Assembly: GCA_965213645.1 (NCBI GenBank) | Contig: CBDBZX010000002.1 | Span: forward strand, 1,984,001-2,048,000 | DNA: 64,000 nucleotides | Source: CBDBZX01 sp965213645 | GTDB lineage: Bacteria > Deinococcota > Deinococci > Deinococcales > Trueperaceae | Direction: 5' to 3' | Part shown: positions 8,274 to 16,257 of the stretch, piece by piece | Numbering within the stretch: position 1 is the stretch's first letter | How the letters are laid out: the number at the start of each line of letters is the position of its first letter | The notes under the pieces: generated by a model | Databases searched by the model: none | Told to the model about the DNA's origin: nothing | What the model saw: only the letters and a program-made list of their open reading frames with translations | Program-made: the position numbers and the translations under genes

Positions 8274-9470
8274 ATGCTAGACCTCATCCTCCGCAACGCT
8301 CGCCTTTTAGACGGCGCACTGACCGACATCGGGATAGAGGACGGGGTGATCGTGAGGTTGGGGCCCCACCTAGAAACCTCTGCCAAGCAAGAGGTCAACA
8401 TAGCGGGCAACCTCACGCTGCCCGCTTTCGTCAACGGGCAACTTCACGCCTGCAAGGTCTTTTGGCGGCGCAAGCTGGAGGCGTTACCCGAAGCGGTGCA
8501 GCGTCTTCCGCGTTTCGAAGCCGCCAAGCACGTCAAGCGCACCTACACGCCCGAGGATGTCTTTGAACGAGTCGATGAGGTGATGCGTTTGGCGCTCAAG
8601 CACGGCACGTGCGCCATCCGTCTCTTTGCCGATGTGGATAAGGATTCGGGTCTGAACGCGGTTAAGGGACTTCTCAAAATCAAAGAGGTATACGAACCTC
8701 TTATGAGCGTGCAAGTCGTCGCCTTTCCCCAAGACGGGGTAGGGGGACGGACTGAACAGTTGATGCGCGAGGCGTTAGACCTTGGCGCGGACGTGGTCGG
8801 CGGTATCCCTTGGATTGAAGCGGGCGAAGACGCGCAAAAAGCGCACACGGATATGTGCTTTTCGCTCGCGAAAGAATTTCATAGAGACGTGCACATGGTC
8901 TGTGACGATGTGGCGGACGCGGGCTCGAGAACCCTCGAGTACCTAGCCCGCCAAACCGTCCAACACAGCTACCAAAACCGCGTCGCCGCCACGCAGTGCG
9001 CCGCGCTCGCCTTTTACGACGACGCTTACGCGCGCGAGGTCATCGGGCTCGTTAAAAACGCCGGCGTCACTGTTTTTAGCAACGCCCATGTCTCCCTCGT
9101 CACGACAGAACGGCGGGGCGAGCCGTATCCGCGCGGGATAACGCGCGTCCGCGACCTCTTGGCGGCGGGCGTGAACGTCGCCTGCGCCCAAGACGACATC
9201 GACAACTGGTACTACCCCTTTGGAAGAAATGACCTGCTCGAGGTTGCCCAGTTTATGACCCATGTGGGCGGCTTCGGCTGGGAGAGCGAAAAGGTCGTGC
9301 CGATGGTGACGGAGGTTCCCGCTAAGGTCATGGGTTTGCAGTCTTATGGGTTAGCGGTGGGCAAGTCCGCAAATATCGTGGTGCTGGGAGCGCAGACGTG
9401 GCGTGAGGCGTTACAGTTTCAGGCGGCTAAGCAACATCTCGTTTTACGAGGTCAGTGTTGGAGCGCCTAG
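8274..9470 (+). CDS. CodA-like amidohydrolase paralogue with substituted metal ligands
   Basis: A 398-residue relative of the enzyme encoded at 4767. The two align without gaps to residue 58. The HxH pair is Q56-L-H58 (NGQLHACK). The strand-5 motif is HMVCDD, lacking the catalytic Glu. The strand-6 histidine is Gln (ATQCAAL). The strand-8 Asp remains (CAQDDIDNW). It therefore probably lacks the standard CodA metal/catalytic site. It could be a pseudo-enzyme partner of the intact paralogue, or a hydrolase with a remodelled site. It is the last gene of the compact run, with a start two bases after the previous stop. The frame is fully open, so it is not a decaying gene. Confidence 0.85.
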   Translation: MLDLILRNARLLDGALTDIGIEDGVIVRLGPHLETSAKQEVNIAGNLTLPAFVNGQLHACKVFWRRKLEALPEAVQRLPRFEAAKHVKRTYTPEDVFERVDEVMRLALKHGTCAIRLFADVDKDSGLNAVKGLLKIKEVYEPLMSVQVVAFPQDGVGGRTEQLMREALDLGADVVGGIPWIEAGEDAQKAHTDMCFSLAKEFHRDVHMVCDDVADAGSRTLEYLARQTVQHSYQNRVAATQCAALAFYDDAYAREVIGLVKNAGVTVFSNAHVSLVTTERRGEPYPRGITRVRDLLAAGVNVACAQDDIDNWYYPFGRNDLLEVAQFMTHVGGFGWESEKVVPMVTEVPAKVMGLQSYGLAVGKSANIVVLGAQTWREALQFQAAKQHLVLRGQCWSA

Positions 9471-9539
9471 GTGCCAACGAAAGCAACCCCTTTAGCCGTC
9501 TATGCAACAGCGCTGTTGAGCTGTCAAATATAGCAGGTA

Positions 9540-9607
9540 ATACGGATTCCGATTGATTACTGCATAAACTCTTGCAGAGTTTCTTTCGTGCTCATCGGAA
9601 TCCGTAT
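9540..9607. other. Inverted repeat: 14-bp stem, 40-base loop
   Basis: ATACGGATTCCGAT (9540-9553) is perfectly complementary to 9594-9607. The left half, GGATTCCGATTGATT, recurs almost unchanged in the inverted repeat at 44104-44143, so this is a dispersed element rather than a gene-specific terminator. It follows the catabolic cluster. Confidence 0.65.
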
Positions 9608-9629
9608 CTTTTTCAACTCGTTACACTCG

Positions 9630-9663
9630 GGTTAAATACGAAATAAACATTTCGTATTTAACC
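9630..9663. terminator. Hairpin, 14-bp perfect stem with 6-base loop
   Basis: GGTTAAATACGAAA (9630-9643) pairs with TTTCGTATTTAACC (9650-9663) around TAAACA. There is no following T-tract, so intrinsic termination is uncertain. It lies between the convergent catabolic cluster and the Gfo/Idh gene. The rest of this 339-bp gap shows nothing I can name. Confidence 0.5.
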
Positions 9664-9809
9664 GGAAACCGTATAACACTAGTAGGCCACGCTGGAAACG
9701 TCACAGAAGGAGGCAAATGCAGTAGGGGCAGGTTTACGCTTCCTCGGTCAGCTTGCGAACGTGGGCGTAAGGGCGCACCGACTACCTCCTTTGAAGCTGG
9801 ACCCTCAGC

Positions 9810-10889
9810 TTAATCCTGAGTCGGATTAACTGGGCTTTGGGGTGCCGCGACGACCCCCACCGGAACGGGTTTATTAAGGCTAGCGCTCTCGTAAGCTGCT
9901 AATACTAACCGCACTGCCTCGAGTCCGTCCTCGCCTGTACACACCACGCCCCGCTCGCCGCGAATCGCAGCTAGAAAATCGACCACCGCCTGCGAGTGCG
10001 CAGTGAGCCCACCCAAACGGTAGGTAGCGAAGTCGGGCTCCGCCCAGGTTGTCCCTGACGTCTCACGGGAGAGGTGGCGCAACACGGGATCGCCGTAACG
10101 GTTGGTGTACTCTAAGGCACCCTCAGTCCCGTAAATCCAAAACCCGTAGTCCCAGCCCGTCGCCGTCCAGGCACTCTCCACTATGCCGAGCGCGCCCGAC
10201 TTGAAGGAAAGGTTCGCGACCGAGGTGTCCTCGACCTCCACGTCGAACTTCAAGGTTGCCGTGCGAGCGTAGACCTCGGCGATGTCTCCGCCGAAAAAAC
10301 GCGCCCAGTCCATCATGTGGCAGCCGTTGTCGAGCAGCGTGCCCCCGCCCGAGTTGGCGAGTTTGCCGAAGGAGTCGCGGACGTTTCTAGCCCCGCCCCA
10401 GTCGTGCGCTTGGCGCAGGCGCATGTAGGTAAGGCGGCCTAGTGCGCCCGCTTCGATGAGCGCCTTGGCTTTCGCGGCGGCGGCGTCCGAGCGCAGATGA
10501 TGACCTATCTGGAGCACCACGCCCGCCTCGCGGCAAGCTTGAATCATCTCCTCGGCGCGTTCCAACGAGAGCGAGATGGGCTTCTCGCAGAGCACGTGTT
10601 TGCCTGAGCGCGCCGCCGCTAGCGTGACGGGGTGGTGCAGCGCGTTAGGCAGGCAGACAGAGACCGCCTCGATCTCGGGATCGGCGAGCAGCTCCTCGGC
10701 GCTCGCGTAGCCCCGCGAAATGTCCCATTCGTGCTGGCGGCGTAGCAGCGCTCCGGCGTCCTGGTCGGCAATCGCCAGAATGTTCGCGCCGCCTGCGGTG
10801 TAGCCCTCAAAGTGAAAGATAGACACGCCGCCCGCGCCGATGATACCTACGTTGAGCGGACGTTCTGCCGGTACGTTTTTCTGAGTCAT
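9810..10889 (-). CDS. Gfo/Idh/MocA-family NAD(P)-dependent oxidoreductase
   Basis: A 359-residue protein with an N-terminal Rossmann domain (NVGIIGAGGVSIFHF), the LPNALHHPVTLAAARSGKHVLCEKPISL segment with the family's EKP motif, and a C-terminal substrate domain ending in a TGEDGLEAVRLVLAAYESA helix. Enzymes of this family oxidise or reduce sugars, cyclitols and their derivatives. GGAG precedes the ATG at good spacing. It lies 16 bp downstream of the ThuA-like gene, and this pair is a common carbohydrate-catabolic unit. The specific sugar is not predictable. Confidence 0.88.
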   Translation of the reverse strand: MTQKNVPAERPLNVGIIGAGGVSIFHFEGYTAGGANILAIADQDAGALLRRQHEWDISRGYASAEELLADPEIEAVSVCLPNALHHPVTLAAARSGKHVLCEKPISLSLERAEEMIQACREAGVVLQIGHHLRSDAAAAKAKALIEAGALGRLTYMRLRQAHDWGGARNVRDSFGKLANSGGGTLLDNGCHMMDWARFFGGDIAEVYARTATLKFDVEVEDTSVANLSFKSGALGIVESAWTATGWDYGFWIYGTEGALEYTNRYGDPVLRHLSRETSGTTWAEPDFATYRLGGLTAHSQAVVDFLAAIRGERGVVCTGEDGLEAVRLVLAAYESASLNKPVPVGVVAAPQSPVNPTQD

Positions 10890-10905
10890 GGAGTCTCCGT
10901 TATCT

Positions 10906-11640
10906 CTACTTGCGTAACGCCTCTAAAGGTTCAGGGCGGTGCCCATACGCCGTTTCGGGTCCTTTAGCGGGCGCAGCCCAGCGCACCGCGTTCCCTATCA
11001 CGCGCCGGACCTCGCTCTGGTAATAGATGGGGTAGGTCTCGTGACCGGGGCGAAAGTAGAACACCTTGCCGCGCCCCCTATAGAAGCAGCAGCCGCTACG
11101 GAAGACCTCGCCGCCCTGAAACCAGCTCACGAACACGAGCGTGTCGGGTTCGGGGATGTCGAAGTGCTCGCCGTACATCTCCGCGCGGGGCACCTCGAAC
11201 GATTCGCCTAAACCTTCGGCAATAGGGTGCCCCGGCGCGACCACCCAAACACGCTCGCGCTCGCCTGCCTCGCGCCACTTGAGATCGCAGCTCGTGCCCA
11301 GCAGCCGTTTGAAAGGTTTCGAGAAGTGCCCTGAGTGCAAGACGATGAGACCCATGCCGCTCAAGACGCGCGTCTGTATCCGGTCTACCACCTCAGCACT
11401 AACCTCATGGTGAGCGATATGCCCCCACCAGAGGAGCACGTCGGTGGCCCCTAACACCTCTTCAGAGAGGCCGTGCTCGAGTTCATCTAGGGTCGCTGTG
11501 CGGACCTCTAGTCCAGCGTCTCTAAGCGGCTTGGCGAGGGCTTCATGAATGCCCTCGGGATAGAGCTCCGCAACTACGGGGTTGTTCTTCTCGTGCCTAT
11601 ATTCGTTCCAGACCGTAACACGTGGATTGGGTAAATTCAT
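10906..11640 (-). CDS. ThuA-like (trehalose-utilisation family) protein
   Basis: A 244-residue glutamine-amidotransferase-fold protein. RVTVWNEYRHEK, DVLLWWGHIAHHEV, GLIVLHSGHFSKPFKRLLG and the C-terminal GKVFYFRPGHETYPIYY are typical of ThuA. I start at the ATG before NLPNPRV, which has GGA six bases upstream; an upstream in-frame extension has no ribosome site. ThuA-like proteins accompany Gfo/Idh oxidoreductases in sugar (trehalose, disaccharide) catabolism, and the oxidoreductase gene follows here. The biochemical role of the family is only partly known. Confidence 0.85.
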   Translation of the reverse strand: MNLPNPRVTVWNEYRHEKNNPVVAELYPEGIHEALAKPLRDAGLEVRTATLDELEHGLSEEVLGATDVLLWWGHIAHHEVSAEVVDRIQTRVLSGMGLIVLHSGHFSKPFKRLLGTSCDLKWREAGERERVWVVAPGHPIAEGLGESFEVPRAEMYGEHFDIPEPDTLVFVSWFQGGEVFRSGCCFYRGRGKVFYFRPGHETYPIYYQSEVRRVIGNAVRWAAPAKGPETAYGHRPEPLEALRK

Positions 11641-12016
11641 CGGGTTCCATTCTTTATAAATTTGAGGTACAAGTACCCCGCGCAACCGTACTGCGAAGAT
11701 AACACTGTTAGCACTTCCAGAACTTACTGAGACAAAATGTCGCAAGTCTCACTTCGAAGAACTAGCGGGATTTTATCTTATAACGCGCGTGCTAGTTATC
11801 GTTCATCCCCGAAAGGGGAGGCACTTTTCACAAAGCGAAAAGTCTTCGCGTAAAGCTTCGCGCACCTTTGGGAGAAGCGGCACTCCGTCTCAATATATTT
11901 TGGAGCTGCTGTAAGGAACATTCCTGTTTAGGGCAAGTTTGGTCTCTCACAACCCTTTCTTAATCCCTCCTTTTTACTCGACCGACTTTTCGCACTACCT
12001 CTTGCTGCATAATAGG
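11641..12016. other. Intergenic region with diverged repeat fragments
   Basis: No gene supported. The stretch near 11697-11912 has family-B-like words at its ends (ATAACACTGTTAGCA on the left, TTGGAGCTGCTG on the right) and a CCCCGAAAGGGG hairpin near 11808 that recurs near 44390 and 47400. It looks like a scrambled or decayed mobile repeat. Confidence 0.4.
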
Positions 12017-12045
12017 TTGCATATTTACACCCCTTCTGTTACACT
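12017..12045 (+). promoter_or_regulatory. Sigma-70-type promoter of a small transcript
   Basis: TTGCAT (12017-12022), a 17-base spacer, then TACACT (12040-12045). Each hexamer matches consensus at four positions. Transcription would start near 12052, 30 bases before a 37-codon frame and about 165 bases before a strong terminator. Confidence 0.6.
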
Positions 12046-12083
12046 TTTAGATGCCCAACGAGGGCGGAAAGGTAGGTGCGGAG

Positions 12084-12197
12084 ATGGCTTACAAGATTCA
12101 CAACAAGGACCACATGCAGCCGAGCCGTTTTACGGTCAAAGCTGGTACGCATTTGGTTGCACGCGCACTTACCGGGGAGACGTGTCTGAGTCCATAG
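12084..12197 (+). CDS. Putative 37-residue small protein
   Basis: A short frame starting MAYKIHNKDHMQPSRF and ending TGETCLSP. It is bracketed by its own promoter about 40 bases upstream and a strong intrinsic terminator 18 bases downstream, so the DNA is transcribed as a unit of roughly 190 bases. Translation is less certain: GGAG abuts the ATG too closely and only AGGTAGGTG lies at normal distance. It is basic, without a membrane segment. I do not recognise it. The unit could instead be a non-coding RNA. Confidence 0.5.
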   Translation: MAYKIHNKDHMQPSRFTVKAGTHLVARALTGETCLSP

Positions 12198-12215
12198 GCT
12201 CGAGCACATCCGTTT

Positions 12216-12243
12216 CCCCGACGCAACCGTCGGGGTTTTTTTT
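12216..12243 (+). terminator. Strong rho-independent terminator
   Basis: Stem CCCCGACG (12216-12223), loop CAAC, CGTCGGGG (12228-12235), then eight T residues. It ends the small transcription unit. Confidence 0.9.
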
Positions 12244-12375
12244 GCCCCAAGCGGGTAGCAGAGTCTGTCTCTCTACGCTCAAAGTTGGTTGTAGATGCCC
12301 TCAGTGAACCGAAAAACAGACCACATTTCATAAAGATGCTACGTGCGTAACTCAGAAATAGTTAAAGGAGACCTC

Positions 12376-12519
12376 ATGATGAACGAACCGATGTTACAAC
12401 TCGCCAAAGAACACGCCAAAGACCTGCGCCGCCAAGCCAAGAGCGAGGCCCTTTCACGCGCAGAATATCCCGACAGGGAGAGACGCCCCCGCATTCTCAG
12501 ATACTGGGCGAACCGCTGA
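12376..12519 (+). CDS. 47-residue hypothetical small protein
   Basis: A frame beginning MMNEPMLQLAKEHAKDLRRQ and ending RRPRILRYWANR. It has an excellent ribosome site (AAAGGAG, six bases before the ATG pair). It is highly basic and helix-forming, with LAKEHAKDLRRQAKSEAL as the probable helix. The next small gene, 58 bp downstream, has similar character, so the two are likely co-transcribed up to the terminator at 12793. Small soluble basic proteins of this kind occur as hypotheticals in several phyla; I cannot give a function. Confidence 0.65.
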   Translation: MMNEPMLQLAKEHAKDLRRQAKSEALSRAEYPDRERRPRILRYWANR

Positions 12520-12577
12520 GCCGAACGCTTTAGGGCGCGGCGGTTTCGCACCGGATAGCAAGAGGAGACCAGAAACG

Positions 12578-12769
12578 ATGTATTACTCGAGTGAAGTCTT
12601 AGAGCGCGTCGCTAAAGACCGGCTGCAAGACCTCCGAAAAGAAGCCGCTATGAAGCGCTGCTTGCCCAGCTACCGTCAGCGCTTAGCCGCCCTCTTGATG
12701 AGCGTTGCGAGGTGGCTCGAGCCCGAGCTTGTCGAAAGCGCTCCCACGCCGCAACCTCTCAGCCGATAA
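12578..12769 (+). CDS. 63-residue hypothetical small protein
   Basis: Begins MYYSSEVLERVAKDRLQDLR, with GGAG 10-13 bases upstream of the ATG. The central part (RQRLAALLMSVARWLEP) could form an amphipathic or short membrane-associated helix. The gene ends 23 bp before an intrinsic terminator. It follows a 47-codon gene of similar lysine/arginine-rich helical make-up. No family recognised. Confidence 0.65.
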   Translation: MYYSSEVLERVAKDRLQDLRKEAAMKRCLPSYRQRLAALLMSVARWLEPELVESAPTPQPLSR

Positions 12770-12792
12770 AACAAATTCATCACCAACGGTTC

Positions 12793-12823
12793 GCCCAGTC
12801 CTTACAGACTGGGCTTACTTTTT
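12793..12823 (+). terminator. Intrinsic terminator after the small-gene pair
   Basis: GCCCAGTC (12793-12800), loop CTTACA, GACTGGGC (12807-12814), then TTACTTTTT. Confidence 0.85.
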
Positions 12824-12851
12824 AGCTGAACGCCAACTTTAGAGGCGAATG

Positions 12852-13613
12852 CTAGAGCCGAATCCCACCCCCCGCTTGCAAGACTTGCCCCGTCACCCAA
12901 GCCGCGTCGTCCGAGGCGAAGAAGGCGACAGGCCCAGCGATGTCCTCGGGCTGCCCGATTCTGCCCAGCGGTGTGCGCGAGACCATGTAGTTGACACCCT
13001 CTTCGGTCGCGCCACCCGTCGCTTTGAAGAGGTCGGTGTCCACCGCGCCCGGCGCAACCGCGTTGACCGTGACGCCTTGCGGCCCCAGTTCGGTGGCGAG
13101 CGTCCGCGTAACCGCTTCGACGGCGGCTTTGGTCGCGGTATAGACCGAGCCACCTGCTAACGCGCCGTCTGTGACTACAGAGCTGAGGTTGATGATGCGT
13201 CCACCGCGACTGCCATTAACGTTGAAATACTTAGCGGCTTCTTGCGAGGCGAAAATTAGCCCGGTGACGTTGAGGTCGAACTGCTGGCTGACGTGTTCGG
13301 CGTCAATCTGCTCTAAAGGCGCAAAGAGCGTGCTCCCAGCGTTGTTGACCAAAATGTCGAGTCGCCCATACGCCTCGAGCGCCACCTCAAAAAGCTGCGC
13401 AATCTGCGCTTTATCCGAGAGGTCAGCCCGTACCGCTACCGCTTGCCCGCCCGCCTCGGTGATGCTTTTCACAACCTCTTGGGCTGCTGCTTCGTTCTTC
13501 GCGTAGTTGACCACCACTGCCGCGCCGTCCGCCGCGAGCTTTCTGGCGATGCCCGCGCCGATTCCGCGTGACGCGCCCGTGACCACCGCAACTTTGCCTG
13601 TAAGCTTACTCAT
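12852..13613 (-). CDS. Short-chain dehydrogenase/reductase (FabG-like)
   Basis: A 253-residue classical SDR. The cofactor motif TGASRGIGAGIA, LVNNAGS, the catalytic serine in NLSSVV and Y-x-x-x-K in VYTATKAAVEAV are all present, and the C-terminal AWVTGQVLQAGGG is typical. The NYAKNE segment after strand 2 suggests NADP preference. It lies 74 bp downstream of a TetR-family regulator, with a CTGGAA/TTCCAG palindrome in between. Probably an aldehyde- or ketone-reducing detoxification enzyme under that repressor; substrate unknown. Confidence 0.88.
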   Translation of the reverse strand: MSKLTGKVAVVTGASRGIGAGIARKLAADGAAVVVNYAKNEAAAQEVVKSITEAGGQAVAVRADLSDKAQIAQLFEVALEAYGRLDILVNNAGSTLFAPLEQIDAEHVSQQFDLNVTGLIFASQEAAKYFNVNGSRGGRIINLSSVVTDGALAGGSVYTATKAAVEAVTRTLATELGPQGVTVNAVAPGAVDTDLFKATGGATEEGVNYMVSRTPLGRIGQPEDIAGPVAFFASDDAAWVTGQVLQAGGGIRL

Positions 13614-13641
13614 CTTGTCCTCTTTCTGACGCTTGCAAATT

Positions 13642-13659
13642 CTGGAACATTCATTCCAG
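13642..13659. promoter_or_regulatory. Probable TetR-family operator
   Basis: Palindrome CTGGAA-6-TTCCAG directly upstream of the SDR gene. A CTGGAA half-site recurs at 14294-14299 upstream of the regulator's own start, consistent with control of both genes by the neighbouring TetR-type protein. Confidence 0.65.
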
Positions 13660-13687
13660 TTACGTCCAAAAAAATTAGTCGTGCCTT

Positions 13688-14275
13688 CTAGTCAAAGACC
13701 GACAAGGAGACGCGCACGATGTCGCGCAGCACCTCTTCACTATTCTCCTGCTGCCGTGTCGCCTTCGCGCTCACGCGCAGCCCTTGAAGCGTGTTGAATA
13801 GAAATCTCGCTAAGGCGCGTAGGTCTTTCTCTCCGCCAAGCTCGCCACTGCGCTGCGCCTGCTCGAGCACCTGAACGAACCTCTCCACCGAGGCGCAGAA
13901 GTTCTCGTCAACGAGCCCGGCGACGTCAGGGTCGCGGGCAGCAAGCTCGAGCGTCGCATTGGCGACAAAGCAACCCTTCTCTCCCCCATCGGGCTCGTTG
14001 ATGACATTCTCGAAAACGCGGGCGAACCTCTCTTTGACCGAGCCACTTTCGTTTAAGGGCGCAGTCGCACTTTGACCCACGCCGTAGCGGTAATGCTCCA
14101 ACGCCTCCACGTAGAGCGTATGCTTATCACCAAACGTGTCGTACAAGCTCTGACGGCCCACGCCCATGCGCGTGACGAGGTCTTGCATGGAGGTCGCCTC
14201 GTAGCCCTGTTCCCAAAAGAGCAGCATCGCTTTTTCCAGCACCTCATCTCGGTCAAACGCCTTGCGCCTCGCCAT
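13688..14275 (-). CDS. TetR/AcrR-family transcriptional regulator
   Basis: A 195-residue regulator. The N-terminal helix-turn-helix reads KAMLLFWEQGYEATSMQDL then MGVGRQSLYDTFGDKHTLY. The C-terminal ligand domain contains GEKGCFVANATLELAARDPDV, typical of the TetR_C subgroup that controls SDR or quinone/aldehyde-detoxifying genes. It precedes an SDR gene on the same strand, and an 18-bp palindrome lies between them; a matching half-site (CTGGAA) sits 19 bases above its own ATG. Autorepression plus control of the SDR is likely. Confidence 0.88.
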   Translation of the reverse strand: MARRKAFDRDEVLEKAMLLFWEQGYEATSMQDLVTRMGVGRQSLYDTFGDKHTLYVEALEHYRYGVGQSATAPLNESGSVKERFARVFENVINEPDGGEKGCFVANATLELAARDPDVAGLVDENFCASVERFVQVLEQAQRSGELGGEKDLRALARFLFNTLQGLRVSAKATRQQENSEEVLRDIVRVSLSVFD

Positions 14276-14350
14276 GAGGTGAGCATACTCTTTCTGGAAC
14301 GAAAGGTCAAGTTTGCGAATCGCTTCCCTTGAGCGACTCGGCGAGCGGTG

Positions 14351-14500
14351 TCAACCCAAAATCAAAAGGTAGTCCTGCCCGGCTTCGCCGTCGTCTTTGT
14401 ACCTCCCTAGCAGCGTCTCAAGCTCTCGCTGCAAGGCTTTGGCGCGGCTGAACTCGAGCCCACCCCTACGCCTCGAGTAGACACGCGAATTGCTGAACGT
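14351..14500 (-). pseudogene. Possible remnant of a small conserved protein, no start codon
   Basis: Between the TetR and ABC genes the minus strand has an open frame ending RYKDDGEAGQDYLLILG. It contains RRGGLEFSRAKALQREL, but a TAG stop at 14501-14503 precedes it without any ATG, GTG or TTG before the conserved-looking part. It reads like the C-terminal half of a small protein that lost its beginning. A chance frame cannot be excluded. Confidence 0.3.
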
Positions 14501-14512
14501 CTACGCTAAACT

Positions 14513-15499
14513 ATGCCTATGATTCAAGTCGAGCACGTTACCAAGCGCTACCAAAAGCGCAAATCCAAAGAGGTCGTCACCGCCGTTAAAGAGGTGTCAT
14601 TTAGCGTCGCAAAAGGTGAAATCTTGGGGCTACTGGGTCCCAACGGGGCAGGCAAAACTACGACGATCAAGACGATTTGTGGACTGCTCAAACCGGACGA
14701 GGGGCGCGTGATGGTAAACGGAATCGACAACCAGCGAGAGAGGTTGGCGGCGCTCCGCCACATCAGCGCGGTTTTGGAGGGCAACCGCAACCTCTACTGG
14801 CGCTTGAGCGTGCGGGAAAACTTGGAGTACTTCGCGGGCAACCGGGGCGTGTCGCGGCGGGCGGTGCGGGGCAAAATCGACGACCTCTTAGCGCAGTTTC
14901 ACTTGGGGGACAAAGCGGGCGAGTTGGTCAACAACCTCTCGAGGGGGATGCAGCAAAAACTCGCCATCGCCGTCGCTATGCTCGCCGATACGGATGTGAT
15001 TCTCTTGGACGAGCCGACGCTCGGGCTGGATGTGGCGACGGGCTACGAGGTGCGCAACCTCTTGCGCCAAGTCGCTGCCGAAGGTCGCACCATCATCGTG
15101 AGCACCCACGACATGCCTGTCGTGCAAGACCTCTGCAAGCGTACCGTCATCATCAACGCAGGTCAGGTCGTAGTGGACGACAAGGTCGAGAACCTCATAC
15201 GGCTCTTTGAAACGCGGGCGTATGTGGTCACTTTGGGCGCACCGCTCAGCGCGGAGCAACAGCGACGTTTAGAAAGCGCGTTTCCGGTTCTGAGTTACGA
15301 GAGCGGTGGGGAGAAGGGGACGCTCAGGGTGAGCCTCGAGCACAGCGAAGACATCTATGACCTCATGGAGATTTTGAAGTTGGAACGCACGCCCGTCGAA
15401 GCGATAGACCGCAGCGCCATTAACTTTGAGCGCGTCTTTATGGAACTCGTGCAGCAAACCACAGAACAACCTGTAAAAGAGGTCGAGAGTGTGGCTTAA
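14513..15499 (+). CDS. ABC-2-type exporter ATP-binding protein
   Basis: A 328-residue ATPase. Walker A is GPNGAGKTT (residues 42-50), the signature is LSRGMQ (142-147) and Walker B is ILLDEP (163-168), followed by the STHDM switch. The roughly 100-residue C-terminal extension, with a DUF4162-like pattern (RAYVVTLGAPLS..), is usual in DrrA/CcmA-type drug or polysaccharide exporters. The downstream permease overlaps by 11 bases. The two together form a half-ABC exporter whose substrate is not evident. Confidence 0.9.
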   Translation: MPMIQVEHVTKRYQKRKSKEVVTAVKEVSFSVAKGEILGLLGPNGAGKTTTIKTICGLLKPDEGRVMVNGIDNQRERLAALRHISAVLEGNRNLYWRLSVRENLEYFAGNRGVSRRAVRGKIDDLLAQFHLGDKAGELVNNLSRGMQQKLAIAVAMLADTDVILLDEPTLGLDVATGYEVRNLLRQVAAEGRTIIVSTHDMPVVQDLCKRTVIINAGQVVVDDKVENLIRLFETRAYVVTLGAPLSAEQQRRLESAFPVLSYESGGEKGTLRVSLEHSEDIYDLMEILKLERTPVEAIDRSAINFERVFMELVQQTTEQPVKEVESVA

Positions 15500-16256
15500 C
15501 GTCCTAAACGCCAACATCCGTAAAGTCGCCATTGAACTCTGGCGCTATCTGCCCAACACTCTAAGCACCATTTTTACCTTTTACGCGATCTTCTTCATGC
15601 TTTTTTTGGGCGTTCAGTTCCTCGGCTCACCCGAAAATGCAGCGGCGGGGACGCCCTACATCATCGTCAACACGGTCTTGTGGTTTTTGGCGCTCATGGC
15701 GATGCAGGGCATCGGCTGGGAGATTGAACGCGAGGCGACGCGCGGGACGCTGGAGCAGCTTTACATGTCGCCCGTAGGGGCGTGGCGCATCCTCTTAGCG
15801 CGGATGATGGGCACAGTTTTAATTAACCTCATCATCATCACGGTGATGCTCGCGCTCTCCATGCTCACGGCGCGGCAGTGGCTCACCTTTGACCTCACAA
15901 CCCTTTTGCCCGTGCTGCTCCTGACGATAGTTTGTATGCTCGGCATCGGCTTTATGGTCGCGGGGCTCGCGCTGATGTTCAAGCAGATTCAGTCGTTTTT
16001 GCAGATTGCGCAGTTTATCTTTTTTGGGCTCGTGGCGGTGCCGCCCTTTGTGGGCTGGCTCGAGCTGCTCCCCGTCATCAAAGGCTCGGACATGATTCGC
16101 CGCACCATGATCGAGGGAACCTCTCTGCTCCAATTTTCCTCACTCGATTGGCTCTCGCTCGTTTTGAACGCCGCCGCGTACTTTGCGCTCGGCGTGTTTC
16201 TTTACAGGCTCGCTGAAAAGCGGGCGATGCGCTTGGGGTTGTTGGGTCAGTACTAA
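15489..16256 (+). CDS. ABC-2-type exporter permease
   Basis: A 255-residue membrane protein with about six hydrophobic segments (for example TLSTIFTFYAIFFMLFLGV and LLPVLLLTIVCMLGIGFMV) and the ABC-2 core EREATRGTLEQLYMSP. The GTG start overlaps the ATPase gene, and AGAGGT lies upstream. It pairs with the ATPase encoded at 14513. A family-A mobile element begins two bases after its stop codon. Confidence 0.9.
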   Translation: MWLNVLNANIRKVAIELWRYLPNTLSTIFTFYAIFFMLFLGVQFLGSPENAAAGTPYIIVNTVLWFLALMAMQGIGWEIEREATRGTLEQLYMSPVGAWRILLARMMGTVLINLIIITVMLALSMLTARQWLTFDLTTLLPVLLLTIVCMLGIGFMVAGLALMFKQIQSFLQIAQFIFFGLVAVPPFVGWLELLPVIKGSDMIRRTMIEGTSLLQFSSLDWLSLVLNAAAYFALGVFLYRLAEKRAMRLGLLGQY

Positions 16257-16257
16257 A

